DNA of 64,000 nt, from contig NZ_MAKX01000002.1 of NCBI RefSeq assembly GCF_001693415.1, positions 412,553-476,552 of the forward strand. Direction: 5' to 3'. Position numbers and translations under genes: made by a program. How positions within the stretch are numbered: position 1 is the stretch's first letter; the number at the start of each line of letters is the position of its first letter. This DNA is from Tenacibaculum soleae (GTDB lineage: Bacteria; Bacteroidota; Bacteroidia; Flavobacteriales; Flavobacteriaceae). The notes under the pieces are model-generated. The model made no database searches, was not told where the DNA came from, and was given only the letters and a program-made list of their open reading frames with translations. Shown in pieces: positions 8,473 through 18,077 of this stretch.

Positions 8473-8560
8473 GTATAAGGTACAATAAATAATATTTTTG
8501 TTCGTTTACAATTAAAGTTACAGAATAGTTTATACTATTCGAACACTATTTATTCTTGAT

Positions 8561-8595
8561 AAAAGTTCTAGCATAACGCTAGAACTTTTTCTTTT
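8561..8595 (+). terminator. Intrinsic terminator of the 76-residue gene
   Basis: Stem AAGTTCTAGC/GCTAGAACTT with loop ATAAC, followed by TTTTTC and TTTTTC. Confidence 0.8.
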
Positions 8596-8810
8596 TCAAC
8601 TTTATTTTCTACAAACTGACCATTTGCACTCTCTAAAACATGATTTTTTTCATAAAAAAAAACACTCAGCCTCTTCAAAAAACACGCTATTTTAACAAAC
8701 CTATAAAAATATAAAATATTTTACCTCTCTAAAAACACCCCTATACCTATACAAATCAAACAATTAACAAAACCCTCAAAAATAAGCTGTAATTTTAATT
8801 CAAAAAAAAC

Positions 8811-8840
8811 TTGCCACATTCAAAAAAGCTTGTATATTTG
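8811..8840 (+). promoter_or_regulatory. Promoter of tRNA-Thr
   Basis: TTGCC (8811-8815) is followed after 17 bases by TATATTTG (8833-8840). This matches both boxes of the Bacteroidota housekeeping promoter, 22 bases before the mature tRNA. Confidence 0.75.
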
Positions 8841-8862
8841 CATCGCTTTAAAAAAGCAAAAA

Positions 8863-8936
8863 GCCGATGTAGCTCAGCTGGCTAGAGCAGCTGATTTGTA
8901 ATCAGCAGGTCGGAGGTTCGAGTCCTCTCATCGGCT
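8863..8936 (+). tRNA. tRNA-Thr (anticodon UGU)
   Basis: The 74 bases fold as a tRNA. The acceptor stem is GCCGATG/CATCGGC with discriminator T. The D arm has AGCTCAGCTGGCTAGAGC. The anticodon stem GCTGA/TCAGC encloses the loop TTTGTAA with anticodon TGT, and the T arm contains GGTTCGAGTCC. CCA is not encoded. A promoter precedes it and a terminator follows. Confidence 0.95.
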
Positions 8937-8942
8937 CAAAAA

Positions 8943-8975
8943 TAAAAAGCGCTAACTCAAGTTAGCGCTTTTTTT
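8943..8975 (+). terminator. Intrinsic terminator after tRNA-Thr
   Basis: Stem AAAAAGCGCTAACT/AGTTAGCGCTTTTT closely follows the tRNA and ends in a T run. Confidence 0.85.
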
Positions 8976-8990
8976 ATGCGCATATTTTCC

Positions 8991-8998
8991 TAAATTTG
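8991..8998 (+). promoter_or_regulatory. Candidate -7 element of the udk operon
   Basis: TAAATTTG matches TAnnTTTG 28 bases before the udk ATG, directly after the tRNA-Thr terminator. Confidence 0.55.
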
Positions 8999-9026
8999 CC
9001 TTGTAACTCATCTTTAACATAATTTA

Positions 9027-9641
9027 ATGAAAAATATATTTGTAATCGGTATTGCTGGCGGAACTGGAAGTGGGAAAACAACCGTAGTAAATCAAATAAT
9101 AAATGAACTCCCTCAAGATGAAGTTTGCGTAATCTCTCAAGACTCTTACTATAATCAAACCGATAATTTAAACTACGAGCAGCGTACTAAAATAAACTTT
9201 GACCATCCAAGAGCTATCGACTTTGAATTATTAGTAAAGCATTTAAGTGATTTAAAAAGCGGTAAAATAATAGAGCAACCTATTTATTCTTTTGTAGCTC
9301 ATAACAGAACGAAAGACACCATAAAAACACACCCTAGAAAAGTTATTATTATTGAAGGTATCTTAATCTTTAACAGTAAAGAGTTAAGAAATCTTTGTGA
9401 TATTAAAGTGTTTGTACATGCAGATGCGGATGAACGACTAATAAGGAGGGTACGCAGAGATATTAAAGAAAGAGGTAGAGATATTGATGAAGTTTTAAGC
9501 AGATATCAAAACACCCTAAAACCAATGCACCAACAATTTATTGAACCCACAAAAAATTATGCCGACATTATTATACCTAACGATAAACACAACACTGTAG
9601 CCATAGATATTGTTAGAACCGTAATTAGCGACCGTTTATAA
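9027..9641 (+). CDS. udk: Uridine kinase
   Basis: Udk phosphorylates uridine and cytidine to the monophosphates in pyrimidine salvage. The 204 residues match the family. Motifs are the P-loop GGTGSGKTT (residues 11-19), SQDSYYNQ, FDHPRAIDFELL, the YSFVAHNR substrate region, IIIEGILIF and the arginine-rich lid RLIRRVRRDIKERGRD. It heads a tight run with the FtsB-like gene (2-base gap), mutA, mutB and psd. cdd at 23464 supplies uridine from cytidine in the same salvage pathway. Confidence 0.95.
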   Translation: MKNIFVIGIAGGTGSGKTTVVNQIINELPQDEVCVISQDSYYNQTDNLNYEQRTKINFDHPRAIDFELLVKHLSDLKSGKIIEQPIYSFVAHNRTKDTIKTHPRKVIIIEGILIFNSKELRNLCDIKVFVHADADERLIRRVRRDIKERGRDIDEVLSRYQNTLKPMHQQFIEPTKNYADIIIPNDKHNTVAIDIVRTVISDRL

Positions 9642-9643
9642 TT

Positions 9644-9961
9644 ATGAATTTAAAATCAATAAAAAACAAACCTTCTTTTAAAATAGCAACCAACATTTAT
9701 GTTGTTATTTTAACCGTATTCGTTATTTGGATGCTTTTTTTTGATGAAAATTCGTACCTTACCCATAGAGAGTTCAATAAGGAAATAGACGAATTAGAAG
9801 TTTGGATCGATTATCACAAAAACAAAATTGATAAAGACAAAAAAACAATTAAAAAGTTACAAGACTCTCTTCAGTTAGAGCGCTATGCTCGTGAAAAGTA
9901 TTTCATGAAAAAAAAAGATGAAGATATTTATATTATCGAATTTGACACCATACATAAATAA
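9644..9961 (+). CDS. FtsB/DivIC-like septum formation initiator
   Basis: This 105-residue bitopic protein has a cytoplasmic N-terminal ~14 residues, one membrane span (about 17-36, IYVVILTVFVIWMLFF) and a periplasmic coiled coil (about 45-85). The coiled coil is followed by the family's short signature ERYAREKYFMKKKDEDIYII. In the family this protein bridges FtsL and FtsQ in the divisome. Its stop overlaps the mutA start by one base (TAATG-type). The gene order udk, septum protein, mutA, mutB is one I associate with flavobacteria. Confidence 0.88.
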   Translation: MNLKSIKNKPSFKIATNIYVVILTVFVIWMLFFDENSYLTHREFNKEIDELEVWIDYHKNKIDKDKKTIKKLQDSLQLERYAREKYFMKKKDEDIYIIEFDTIHK

Positions 9962-11310
9962 TGAGCACATACTTATTTAATGATTTCAAAGAAACAACGG
10001 CTGCTGAATGGAAACAAAAAATTCAGGTAGATCTTAAAGGCGCAGATTACAATAGCACTCTTTTATGGAAAACAGATGAAGGCATTACCGTAAAACCTTT
10101 TTACACAAAAGAAGACCGCACGCAATTAAAAATAAAAACACCTAAAAAAGGATTTACGATTTGCCAATCTATCTATGTTGAAAACGAAGAAAAGGCAAAC
10201 TTATTTGCAATCGATTCTTTAAAAAGAGGTGCAAAATCAATTGAATTTAAAGTAAAAAGCAAATTCAACTACAAGGTTCTTTTAAATAATTTAGATTTAA
10301 AAAACACTTTACTTTACTTTAATTTAAAATTTTTAGATTCAAAATTTACTATTGACCTATCTAACTTCATAAACTCAAAAAACTGCTATTTTAACATTGA
10401 TATTTTAGGCAATTTAGTCAATACTGGTAATTGGTTTAGTAACTTAAAAAACGACCACGAAGAATTAAAAAAAATTATCAACACTACAGATAACTCAATT
10501 TGCGTTAACACTTCTGTATATCAAAACGCAGGAGCCAATAACACACAGCAATTAGCTTATGCTCTTGCACATGCAAATGAATATTTAAATCATTTTGGAA
10601 GTGAAACAGCACCTAAAATTCACTTTAATTTTTCTGTAGGAAGCAATTATTTTTTTGAAATAGCAAAACTAAGAGCTTTTAGACTTTTATGGCAATCTCT
10701 TTTAACAGAATATGAAGTAAAAGATAATACAACACACATATTTACACAACCAAGCTTACGAAACAAAACATTATATGACTATAATGTAAACATGTTACGA
10801 ACAACATCAGAATGTATGAGCGCTGTTTTAGGCGGAGCTGATACTGTTAGTAATATTTCTTATGATGATATTTTTCACACTTCAAATGAGTTTGGTGAGC
10901 GCATTTCAAGAAATCAATTACTAATCCTACAACAAGAAAGTGAATTATCGGAAGCTCAAAACTTTGCTGACGGAGCCTATTATATCGAGTCAATTACACA
11001 ACAACTAGCTCAAAATGCCTTAGAAATTTTTAAATCTATCGAAAAAGGTGGCGGGTTTTTAAAACAATTGAAAGAAGGTATTATTCAACGAAAAATCAAA
11101 GAAGCAGCTGAAAAAGAACAAAAAAAGTTTGATAACGGCGAAATCGTTTTACTAGGAACCAACAAACTACAAAACGATAAAGATACGATTAAGAATGATT
11201 TAGAAATTTTCCCATTCGTAAATATCAGAACAGAAAAAACACTCATACAACCAATCATTCAAAAACGATTAGCTGAAAAGCTTGAACAAGAACGCTTAGA
11301 AAATGAGTAG
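9961..11310 (+). CDS. mutA: Methylmalonyl-CoA mutase, small (beta) subunit
   Basis: MutA is the non-catalytic partner of MutB. The 449-residue protein has the mutase TIM-barrel domain (for example [16 protein letters not shown] and [16 protein letters not shown] [12 protein letters not shown]) but ends before any B12-binding domain: no DxHxxG motif follows. Some small subunits in other bacteria keep a degenerate B12 domain (about 600 residues), so this is the short form. It overlaps mutB by 8 bases. The complex interconverts methylmalonyl-CoA and succinyl-CoA in propionate, odd-chain and branched-chain catabolism. Confidence 0.92.
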   Translation: MSTYLFNDFKETTAAEWKQKIQVDLKGADYNSTLLWKTDEGITVKPFYTKEDRTQLKIKTPKKGFTICQSIYVENEEKANLFAIDSLKRGAKSIEFKVKSKFNYKVLLNNLDLKNTLLYFNLKFLDSKFTIDLSNFINSKNCYFNIDILGNLVNTGNWFSNLKNDHEELKKIINTTDNSICVNTSVYQNAGANNTQQLAYALAHANEYLNHFGSETAPKIHFNFSVGSNYFFEIAKLRAFRLLWQSLLTEYEVKDNTTHIFTQPSLRNKTLYDYNVNMLRTTSECMSAVLGGADTVSNISYDDIFHTSNEFGERISRNQLLILQQESELSEAQNFADGAYYIESITQQLAQNALEIFKSIEKGGGFLKQLKEGIIQRKIKEAAEKEQKKFDNGEIVLLGTNKLQNDKDTIKNDLEIFPFVNIRTEKTLIQPIIQKRLAEKLEQERLENE

Positions 11311-13366
11311 AAAAGATCTTTCCAACATACAATTAAGTCAAAATAAAAAATCAACAGTTAACAATAAACAACATGAAGATTTTATTGCAGGAATTGCGCC
11401 AAATTTACGCGGACCTTACTCAACAATGTATGTTCGTAGACCTTGGACAATTCGTCAATATGCAGGATTTTCAACAGCTGAAGAAAGTAATGCTTTTTAT
11501 AGAAGAAATTTAGCTGCTGGCCAAAAAGGACTTTCTGTTGCTTTTGATTTAGCAACACATCGTGGTTATGATTCTGATCATAAACGTGTGCAAGGAGATG
11601 TTGGTAAAGCTGGCGTAGCAATTGACTCGGTTGAGGATATGAAAATATTGTTCGATCAAATTCCACTAGATAAAATGTCGGTTTCAATGACTATGAACGG
11701 AGCCGTTTTACCAATTCTTGCTTTTTATATTGTTGCCGCCCAAGAACAAGGCGTTGCCCCTGAATTACTTTCAGGAACCATTCAAAACGATATATTAAAA
11801 GAATTTATGGTGCGTAACACCTATATTTACCCACCTACTCCATCAATGAAAATTATTGCGGATATTTTTAAATACACTTCTGAAAATATGCCAAAATTTA
11901 ATTCAATTTCAATTTCTGGTTACCATATGCAAGAAGCTGGTGCTACAGCCGAAATTGAATTAGCATACACTTTAGCTGATGGGTTAGATTATATTAAAAA
12001 AGGATTAGAAGCAGGAATGGATATTGACACTTTTGCACCTAGACTTTCATTTTTCTGGGCAATTGGAATGGATCATTTTATGGAAATAGCCAAAATGAGA
12101 GCAGCAAGAATGTTGTGGGCAAAAATTGTAAAACAATTCAATCCTAAAAACCCAAAATCGTTAGCCTTACGAACACACTGTCAAACAAGCGGATGGTCTT
12201 TAACAGAACAAGATCCGTTTAACAATGTAGCTCGCACAACAATCGAAGCTATGGCAGCCGCTTTTGGAGGAACCCAAAGTTTACACACCAATGCTTTAGA
12301 CGAAGCGATAGCTTTACCTACTGATTTTTCAGCACGTATTGCTCGTAACACTCAAATATATTTACAAGAAGAAACGCATATTACAAAAACCGTTGATCCA
12401 TGGGCAGGAAGCTACCATGTAGAACAACTTACCGAAGATATTACCAACAAAGCTTGGGAATTAATTAAAGAAGTTGATGAATTAGGCGGAATGACCAAAG
12501 CCATTGAAAAAGGTATACCCAAAATGCGTATTGAAGAAGCTGCTGCTAAAAAACAAGCTAAAATTGACAGCGGACAAGATGTAATTGTTGGCGTAAATAA
12601 ATATCAATTAACAAAAGAAGATCCTTTACATATTCTTGAAGTTGACAACGAAGCTGTTCGACTATCACAAATTGAAAGATTAAATGATATAAAAGCTAAG
12701 AGAAACCAAGAAAAAGTTACAAACGCTTTAGCCGAGTTAACTAAATGTGCAAAAACCAATAACGGCAATCTATTAGCTTTAGCAGTAGAAGCCGCTAAAA
12801 ACAGAGCTACTTTAGGTGAAATATCTGATGCTTTAGAAAATGTTTTTGGCAGACATAAAGCAGTTCACAAAACCATATCTGGCGTGTATAGTAAAGAAAT
12901 AAAAGATGACAAATTATTTAAAAAAGCAATCGAATATGCAAATAAATTTGCCAAATTAGAAGGGCGTAGACCAAGAATAATGATTGCGAAACTAGGGCAA
13001 GACGGCCACGACAGAGGCGCTAAAGTTGTTGCTACTGGTTATGCTGACTTAGGTTTTGACGTAGACATAGGCCCTTTATTTCAAACACCACAAGAAGCCA
13101 CCAAACAAGCTATTGAAAATGATGTTCATATTTTAGGAATTTCATCATTAGCTGCAGGTCACAAAACTTTAGTTCCTCAAGTAATTGGCGAATTAAAAAA
13201 ATACGGTAGAGAAGATATTATGGTTATTGTGGGTGGAGTAATACCGGCTCAAGATTACCAATATCTATTTGACGCAGGAGCCGTAGGTGTTTTTGGCCCT
13301 GGAACAAAAATTGCACAAGCCGCCATTGACATGCTAACTATTTTAATTGATAGTACAGAAGAATAA
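11303..13366 (+). CDS. mutB: Methylmalonyl-CoA mutase, large (alpha) subunit, B12-dependent
   Basis: This is the catalytic subunit. The 687 residues contain the substrate-binding barrel, with hallmark stretches [40 protein letters not shown] and [19 protein letters not shown]. The C-terminal cobalamin domain carries the base-off/His-on motif [11 protein letters not shown] (about residues 563-573; His is the cobalt ligand), followed by [13 protein letters not shown], then SSLAAGH and the GGVIP loop. Substrate enters through the N-terminal arm. It overlaps mutA and is 5 bases before psd. No epimerase or MeaB chaperone gene is in the window. Confidence 0.97.
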   Translation: MSRKDLSNIQLSQNKKSTVNNKQHEDFIAGIAPNLRGPYSTMYVRRPWTIRQYAGFSTAEESNAFYRRNLAAGQKGLSVAFDLATHRGYDSDHKRVQGDVGKAGVAIDSVEDMKILFDQIPLDKMSVSMTMNGAVLPILAFYIVAAQEQGVAPELLSGTIQNDILKEFMVRNTYIYPPTPSMKIIADIFKYTSENMPKFNSISISGYHMQEAGATAEIELAYTLADGLDYIKKGLEAGMDIDTFAPRLSFFWAIGMDHFMEIAKMRAARMLWAKIVKQFNPKNPKSLALRTHCQTSGWSLTEQDPFNNVARTTIEAMAAAFGGTQSLHTNALDEAIALPTDFSARIARNTQIYLQEETHITKTVDPWAGSYHVEQLTEDITNKAWELIKEVDELGGMTKAIEKGIPKMRIEEAAAKKQAKIDSGQDVIVGVNKYQLTKEDPLHILEVDNEAVRLSQIERLNDIKAKRNQEKVTNALAELTKCAKTNNGNLLALAVEAAKNRATLGEISDALENVFGRHKAVHKTISGVYSKEIKDDKLFKKAIEYANKFAKLEGRRPRIMIAKLGQDGHDRGAKVVATGYADLGFDVDIGPLFQTPQEATKQAIENDVHILGISSLAAGHKTLVPQVIGELKKYGREDIMVIVGGVIPAQDYQYLFDAGAVGVFGPGTKIAQAAIDMLTILIDSTEE

Positions 13367-13371
13367 AAAAT

Positions 13372-14250
13372 ATGGAAATAAAATTTATCGATAGAAAATC
13401 AGGAAACATTATTAACGAAACACCTCCTGGCGAAACATTTTTAAAACTACTATACAACAATCCGTTTGGTAAAATGGCTATTTTACCTATAGCAAAACGT
13501 AAATTTTTATCTGCTTGGTATGGTAAAAAAATGAACAAACCATCTTCTGTAAAAAAAATAAAAGGTTTTGTAAAGCAACTAAATATAGATATTGATGAAG
13601 CTGAAAAATCGATTTCTGAGTTTACTTCTTTTAACGACTTTTTTTACCGAAAACTAAAGCCAAATGCACGCCCAATTGAAAATGGATTTGTTTCTCCTGG
13701 AGATGGTAAAATGTTAGCTTTCGAAAATATTGCTGATATTCATAATTTTTTTATTAAAGGACGAAAATTCACCTTAAAAGAGTTTTTAGAAGATGATGTT
13801 TTAGCTGAAAAGCATAAAAATTCTTCTCTAATCATATTAAGATTAGCCCCAAACGATTATCATCGATATCATTTTCCTACAAATGGAACTCCTTCAATAA
13901 TGACAAAAATTAAGGGCGATTATTTTTCTGTTTCGCCTTACGCCCTAGCTTCAAATTTTACAAAAGTTTTTTGCGAAAACAAACGCGAATACTGCATTTT
14001 ATCATCCAAAGAAAAAGGAGAAATTATTGTAGCACCTGTTGGAGCAACAATGGTTGGTAGTATCATAGAAACATATAATGCTAACACCCCTATAAATAAA
14101 GGTGATGAAATGGGGTACTTTGCCTTCGGCGGATCAACAATTGTATTATTAGTTGACAAAAATAAATTAATAATTGATGCTGACATTTTAAAAAACACTA
14201 AAAATCGTATTGAAACATTTGTTAAAATGGGAGAAAAAATAGGAATTTAA
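13372..14250 (+). CDS. psd: Phosphatidylserine decarboxylase, membrane-bound proenzyme
   Basis: Psd makes phosphatidylethanolamine. The 292-residue proenzyme should self-cleave before Ser255 in FGGSTIV (the usual LGST motif, here GGST), producing the pyruvoyl group. The conserved residues of the maturation charge relay are present: Asp111 (SPGDGKML) and the histidines of APNDYHRYHFP (164 and 167). The N-terminal domain of about 90 residues before SPGDG makes it longer than the short archaeal-type enzyme. It is the last gene of the udk-mut operon. Confidence 0.93.
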   Translation: MEIKFIDRKSGNIINETPPGETFLKLLYNNPFGKMAILPIAKRKFLSAWYGKKMNKPSSVKKIKGFVKQLNIDIDEAEKSISEFTSFNDFFYRKLKPNARPIENGFVSPGDGKMLAFENIADIHNFFIKGRKFTLKEFLEDDVLAEKHKNSSLIILRLAPNDYHRYHFPTNGTPSIMTKIKGDYFSVSPYALASNFTKVFCENKREYCILSSKEKGEIIVAPVGATMVGSIIETYNANTPINKGDEMGYFAFGGSTIVLLVDKNKLIIDADILKNTKNRIETFVKMGEKIGI

Positions 14251-14319
14251 CCTATTTATTTTAACGTTTTATTTCTTTAAAAAGCGTCAAAATTACAAAC
14301 TTATTAAGACATTAATCCG

Positions 14320-14327
14320 TAAATTTG
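14320..14327 (+). promoter_or_regulatory. Candidate -7 element of ccsBA
   Basis: TAAATTTG, 28 bases before the ATG, in the 105-base gap after psd. No hairpin terminator for psd is evident in the gap. Confidence 0.55.
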
Positions 14328-14355
14328 CGAAGTTTTACACTTAGCAGTTTTACAG

Positions 14356-17300
14356 ATGAAAAAAATCTTAGACACACTTTACTCAACCCGCTTAACAGCT
14401 GTATTATTTTTGATATTCGCTATAGCTATGGGAGTAGCAACTTTTATAGAAAATGACTTTGGAACACAAACTTCTAAAGCCTTAATTTACAACACCTGGT
14501 GGTTTGAATTAATTATGGTTTTCTTTGTTATCAATTTTTTTGGTAATATTTTTAGGTACCGTTTGTATAAAAAAGAAAAATGGGGGGTTTTACTTTTTCA
14601 CGCTTCATTTTTATTGATTTTAATTGGCGCAGGCGTTACACGCTACATAAGCCATGAAGGAATTATGATTATTGATGAAGGAGAAACTACCAATACTTTT
14701 TTTTCAGACATTAACTACTTAAACGTTGTTATTGACAATAATGAGTTTCAAAAAGAAACGAATAACAAATTATTACTTTCTGCTTGGGGAAGCAATACTG
14801 CCAATTTCACAGAAACTTTTCAACCTAAAAAAGATGGAAAGCAACATGAGGTTTCTTTTAAACTAATTGACTACATTCCGTGGTCTGAAAAAAAACTTGT
14901 TTTAGATGAAAATGGGGTTGAATATTTATTTTTAGTTGAAAGTTCAAGCGGAAGCAGACATGAACATTATATAAAAAGAGGTACTACTCAAAATATTCAT
15001 AATATACTAGTAAGCTTTGATGTTCCTGAGAAAAATGCTTCGGTTAACTTTTATTACGATGAAGGTAATCTAAAAATGATTTCTAAAAATAACGGAGATT
15101 GGCTTAGAATGGCAGACCAAAAAAGAGGTCAAATTGTAAAAGATAGTGCGCAGCATTTTCAATTCTTAACACTTCATACTATTAACGGCTTACAGTTTGT
15201 AATTCCAAAATCTCCTGAAAAAGGAATTATGAAAACATTGTCTGGAAAAAAAGATAATAAAAAATACGATACTGTTATTTTTGACGTAACAACTAACAAT
15301 AAAACTGAAAGAGTTGAACTTTATGGTGGTCAATTTAATGTTGATAATGTTGAAGAATTTAGCATTGGCGATTTAAATTTTAGAGCATGGTATGGTGCTA
15401 AAAAGCGACACACACCTTTTAATGTTAAATTAAATGATTTTCAACTAGAAAAATATCCTGGATCTGAAAGTGCTGCAGCTTACGCTAGTGAAATTACCGT
15501 TATAGACAAAGATGAAACCTTTGATTTTAGGATCTTTATGAATAATATTTTAGATTATAGAGGTTATAAATTATTCCAATCTAGTTATAAAATTGATGGA
15601 GACCATGAGCAGACACATCTATCTGTAAACCATGATTTTTGGGGAACTTGGATTACCTATATTGGCTACTTCTTATTATTTTTTGGTTTAACATGTATTT
15701 TATTTATTAAAAATACTCGTTTTGATGATTTAAAAAAATCATTAGAAAAGATTAAAGCCAGAAAAGCTAAATTATCTGTAATTGTATTTTTATTTTCTCT
15801 TGGTTCTTTTGCGCAACAGCATGAGTCACACCAACCAAAACAACTTTCAGAAACTCAAATAGATTCTATTTTGATTAGCAACAAAGTAGATGACAAACAT
15901 GCTGCTTTATTTAGTTCTTTAGTTATTCAAGATGCTGGAGGAAGAATGAAACCAGCACATACTTTTGCTTCTGAATTAGTTAGAAAAGTAGCACATAGTA
16001 ATAAATTTAAAGGTCTTGACCCTAGTCAAATTTTACTTTCTATTACTGAAACTCCAATGCTATGGTTAAATGTTCCTTTTGTGTATTTAGAAAAAGGAAA
16101 CACGCAAATTAGAGAAACTCTAGGTGTTCATAAAGATACCGAATATGCTCGTTTTATTGATTTTTATAATAAAGATGGCTCTTCTAAAATTAGCAAATTA
16201 GTTGTTGAAGCTGAAAAGAAAAGGATTCAAAATAAATTTGAACAGGATGCTATTAAAATTGAAAGAAGAGTTTGGTTATTATCACAAGCTTTAGGTGGCG
16301 GTATGCTACGTATTTACCCTATTCCTAATGACGAAAATAATAAGTGGGTGTCACAACCAGAAACATCGCAAGCCAATTTTAAAGGTACTGACTCTGTGTT
16401 TGTTCGTCAATCACTACCTGTATACTTACAGCTACTTCAAGCTTCAAAAAAATCTGGAGATTACACGGAAACTAACAAAGTTTTAGACGGAATTAAAAAA
16501 TTTCAACGAAAGTTTGGCGCTGATGTAATCCCTTCAAAAGATAAAGTAGATTTAGAAATAGCCTATAATAAATTAAATATTTTTGTCAAACTTTCTAAAT
16601 ACTACGGATATGTTAGCTTGCTTTTAATTGTTTTTGTTTTCCTTCAAATATTCAACAATAAAAGCTGGATTAACTCTGTTGTAAAAGTATTAATCGGTAT
16701 TGTTATTTTCTTATTTATTTTTCATGTACTAGGATTAACAGCTCGTTGGTATATTAGTGGAAACGCTCCTTGGAGTAACGCTTATGAGTCTATTATTTTT
16801 GTTGGTTTGGCTACCATGCTATTTGGGTTAATACTTGGAAAAAAATCTTCACTAACTATCGCCGCTACTACATTTTTAGTTTCTATAATTTTAATGTTTG
16901 CGCATCAAAACTGGTTAGATCCAGAAATTGCAAACCTTCAACCAGTATTAAACTCTTGGTGGTTATACGTACATGTTTCTATTATTGTTGCTGCTTATGG
17001 CCCTTTCTTTTTAGGAATGATTCTTGGAGTATTTGCTTTATTCTTAATGGCTTTTACTAACAATAAAAACAAAAAGAAAATGGATTTACATATTAAGGAA
17101 TTGACTATAATTAATGAAATGGCCTTAACAGTCGGTTTAGTAATGTTTACCATCGGTAACTTTTTGGGCGGAATGTGGGCTAACGAAAGCTGGGGTCGTT
17201 ATTGGGGCTGGGACCCTAAAGAAACATGGGCCTTAGTATCTATAATGATATACTCTTTTGTATTGCACATGCGATTGATTCCTGGCTTACGAGGAAAATA

Positions 17301-17502
17301 TACGTTTAATTTAGCATCCATCTTGGCTATTTCATCTATTATGATGACTTACATGGGTGTAAACTTTTATTTATCTGGACTACACTCATACGCAAGTGGA
17401 GACAAGGTGGTTACTCCAACATCTGTATATTTCTCTCTTATCTTTGTGCTTGTTCTAGGAATATTCGCTTGGATTAAATATAAAAAATATTACAAAAAAT
17501 AA
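14356..17502 (+). CDS. ccsBA: Fused cytochrome c biogenesis protein (ResB/CcsB + CcsA), System II
   Basis: This protein exports heme and attaches it to cytochromes c outside the membrane. At 1048 residues it is a natural ResB-ResC fusion of the length seen in Bacteroidota. The N-terminal ResB-like part has hydrophobic segments near residues 12-30, 48-62 and 75-95, then a large periplasmic domain and a span near 432-452. After a second periplasmic stretch, the C-terminal CcsA half is polytopic. Its WWD heme-handling motif is NESWGRYWGWDPKETWALVS (about residues 935-955), and histidines such as those in MFAHQNW, VHVSI and VLHMRL may ligate heme. It is monocistronic or leads the next two genes. 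Confidence 0.94.
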   Translation: MKKILDTLYSTRLTAVLFLIFAIAMGVATFIENDFGTQTSKALIYNTWWFELIMVFFVINFFGNIFRYRLYKKEKWGVLLFHASFLLILIGAGVTRYISHEGIMIIDEGETTNTFFSDINYLNVVIDNNEFQKETNNKLLLSAWGSNTANFTETFQPKKDGKQHEVSFKLIDYIPWSEKKLVLDENGVEYLFLVESSSGSRHEHYIKRGTTQNIHNILVSFDVPEKNASVNFYYDEGNLKMISKNNGDWLRMADQKRGQIVKDSAQHFQFLTLHTINGLQFVIPKSPEKGIMKTLSGKKDNKKYDTVIFDVTTNNKTERVELYGGQFNVDNVEEFSIGDLNFRAWYGAKKRHTPFNVKLNDFQLEKYPGSESAAAYASEITVIDKDETFDFRIFMNNILDYRGYKLFQSSYKIDGDHEQTHLSVNHDFWGTWITYIGYFLLFFGLTCILFIKNTRFDDLKKSLEKIKARKAKLSVIVFLFSLGSFAQQHESHQPKQLSETQIDSILISNKVDDKHAALFSSLVIQDAGGRMKPAHTFASELVRKVAHSNKFKGLDPSQILLSITETPMLWLNVPFVYLEKGNTQIRETLGVHKDTEYARFIDFYNKDGSSKISKLVVEAEKKRIQNKFEQDAIKIERRVWLLSQALGGGMLRIYPIPNDENNKWVSQPETSQANFKGTDSVFVRQSLPVYLQLLQASKKSGDYTETNKVLDGIKKFQRKFGADVIPSKDKVDLEIAYNKLNIFVKLSKYYGYVSLLLIVFVFLQIFNNKSWINSVVKVLIGIVIFLFIFHVLGLTARWYISGNAPWSNAYESIIFVGLATMLFGLILGKKSSLTIAATTFLVSIILMFAHQNWLDPEIANLQPVLNSWWLYVHVSIIVAAYGPFFLGMILGVFALFLMAFTNNKNKKKMDLHIKELTIINEMALTVGLVMFTIGNFLGGMWANESWGRYWGWDPKETWALVSIMIYSFVLHMRLIPGLRGKYTFNLASILAISSIMMTYMGVNFYLSGLHSYASGDKVVTPTSVYFSLIFVLVLGIFAWIKYKKYYKK

Positions 17503-17561
17503 AAATTCAATTATTTTAATAGAAAAATGTATTTTTACATGCTTCTACAAAAAAACAAAAT

Positions 17562-18077
17562 ATGTTCAATAAAAATATAAAATTAGGATTAGCAGCAATT
17601 ATAACCTTATGGGCTATTTATGAGTTTACTCAGGCTCATATAATGAATGGAATATCAATTCTTTTACTAGCAGGTCTTTTCGTATTTTTTTACTTTAAAA
17701 ACGAATTCATTTTGCTAGCTTTTTTACAATTACGTAAACAAAATTTTGAAGGTGCTAAAAAATGGTTAAATTATATTAAAAATCCTTCAACTGCATTAAT
17801 CCAAAAACAAGAAGGTTATTATAATTACTTACAAGGAATTATGTTAAGTCAAACTAACATAACTCAAGCTGAAAAGTTTTTGCGTAAAGCTGTTAAACTA
17901 GGTTTATCTATGGACAATGACTTAGCAATGGCTAAATTACAATTGGCAGGAATTGCAATGACTAAAAGAAGAAAACGTGAAGCTACTAATTTAATGACTG
18001 AGGCAAAAAAATTAGATAAGCACGGCATGCTTAAAGAGCAAATGCAAATGATGAAAAAACAGATGAGTAAAATTTAA
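17562..18077 (+). CDS. Membrane protein with TPR-like C-terminal helices, function unknown
   Basis: The 171-residue protein has two hydrophobic segments at the N-terminus (about 8-25 and 30-48). A soluble helical region follows, with TPR-like pairing (QEGYYNYLQGIMLSQTNITQ, AEKFLRKAVKLGL, LAMAKLQLAGIAMTKRRKRE), ending in a Met/Lys-rich helix. I know this type as DUF2892-annotated proteins of flavobacteria; no function is known. Its stop overlaps the start of the BadF-type kinase gene by one base, so the two are coupled. No firm promoter consensus is seen in the 59-base gap after ccsBA (a TATTTTTA variant lies near 17530). Confidence 0.65.
   Translation: MFNKNIKLGLAAIITLWAIYEFTQAHIMNGISILLLAGLFVFFYFKNEFILLAFLQLRKQNFEGAKKWLNYIKNPSTALIQKQEGYYNYLQGIMLSQTNITQAEKFLRKAVKLGLSMDNDLAMAKLQLAGIAMTKRRKREATNLMTEAKKLDKHGMLKEQMQMMKKQMSKI

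Larger units (their letters stand above)
8473..8862. other. 390-base intergenic region before tRNA-Thr
   Basis: No coding sequence is supported. It holds a short inverted repeat GAATAG/CTATTC (8523-8540), the terminator at 8561-8595, a poly-A-rich stretch from 8640 to 8810 without visible structure, and the tRNA-Thr promoter at 8811-8840. Confidence 0.6.
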
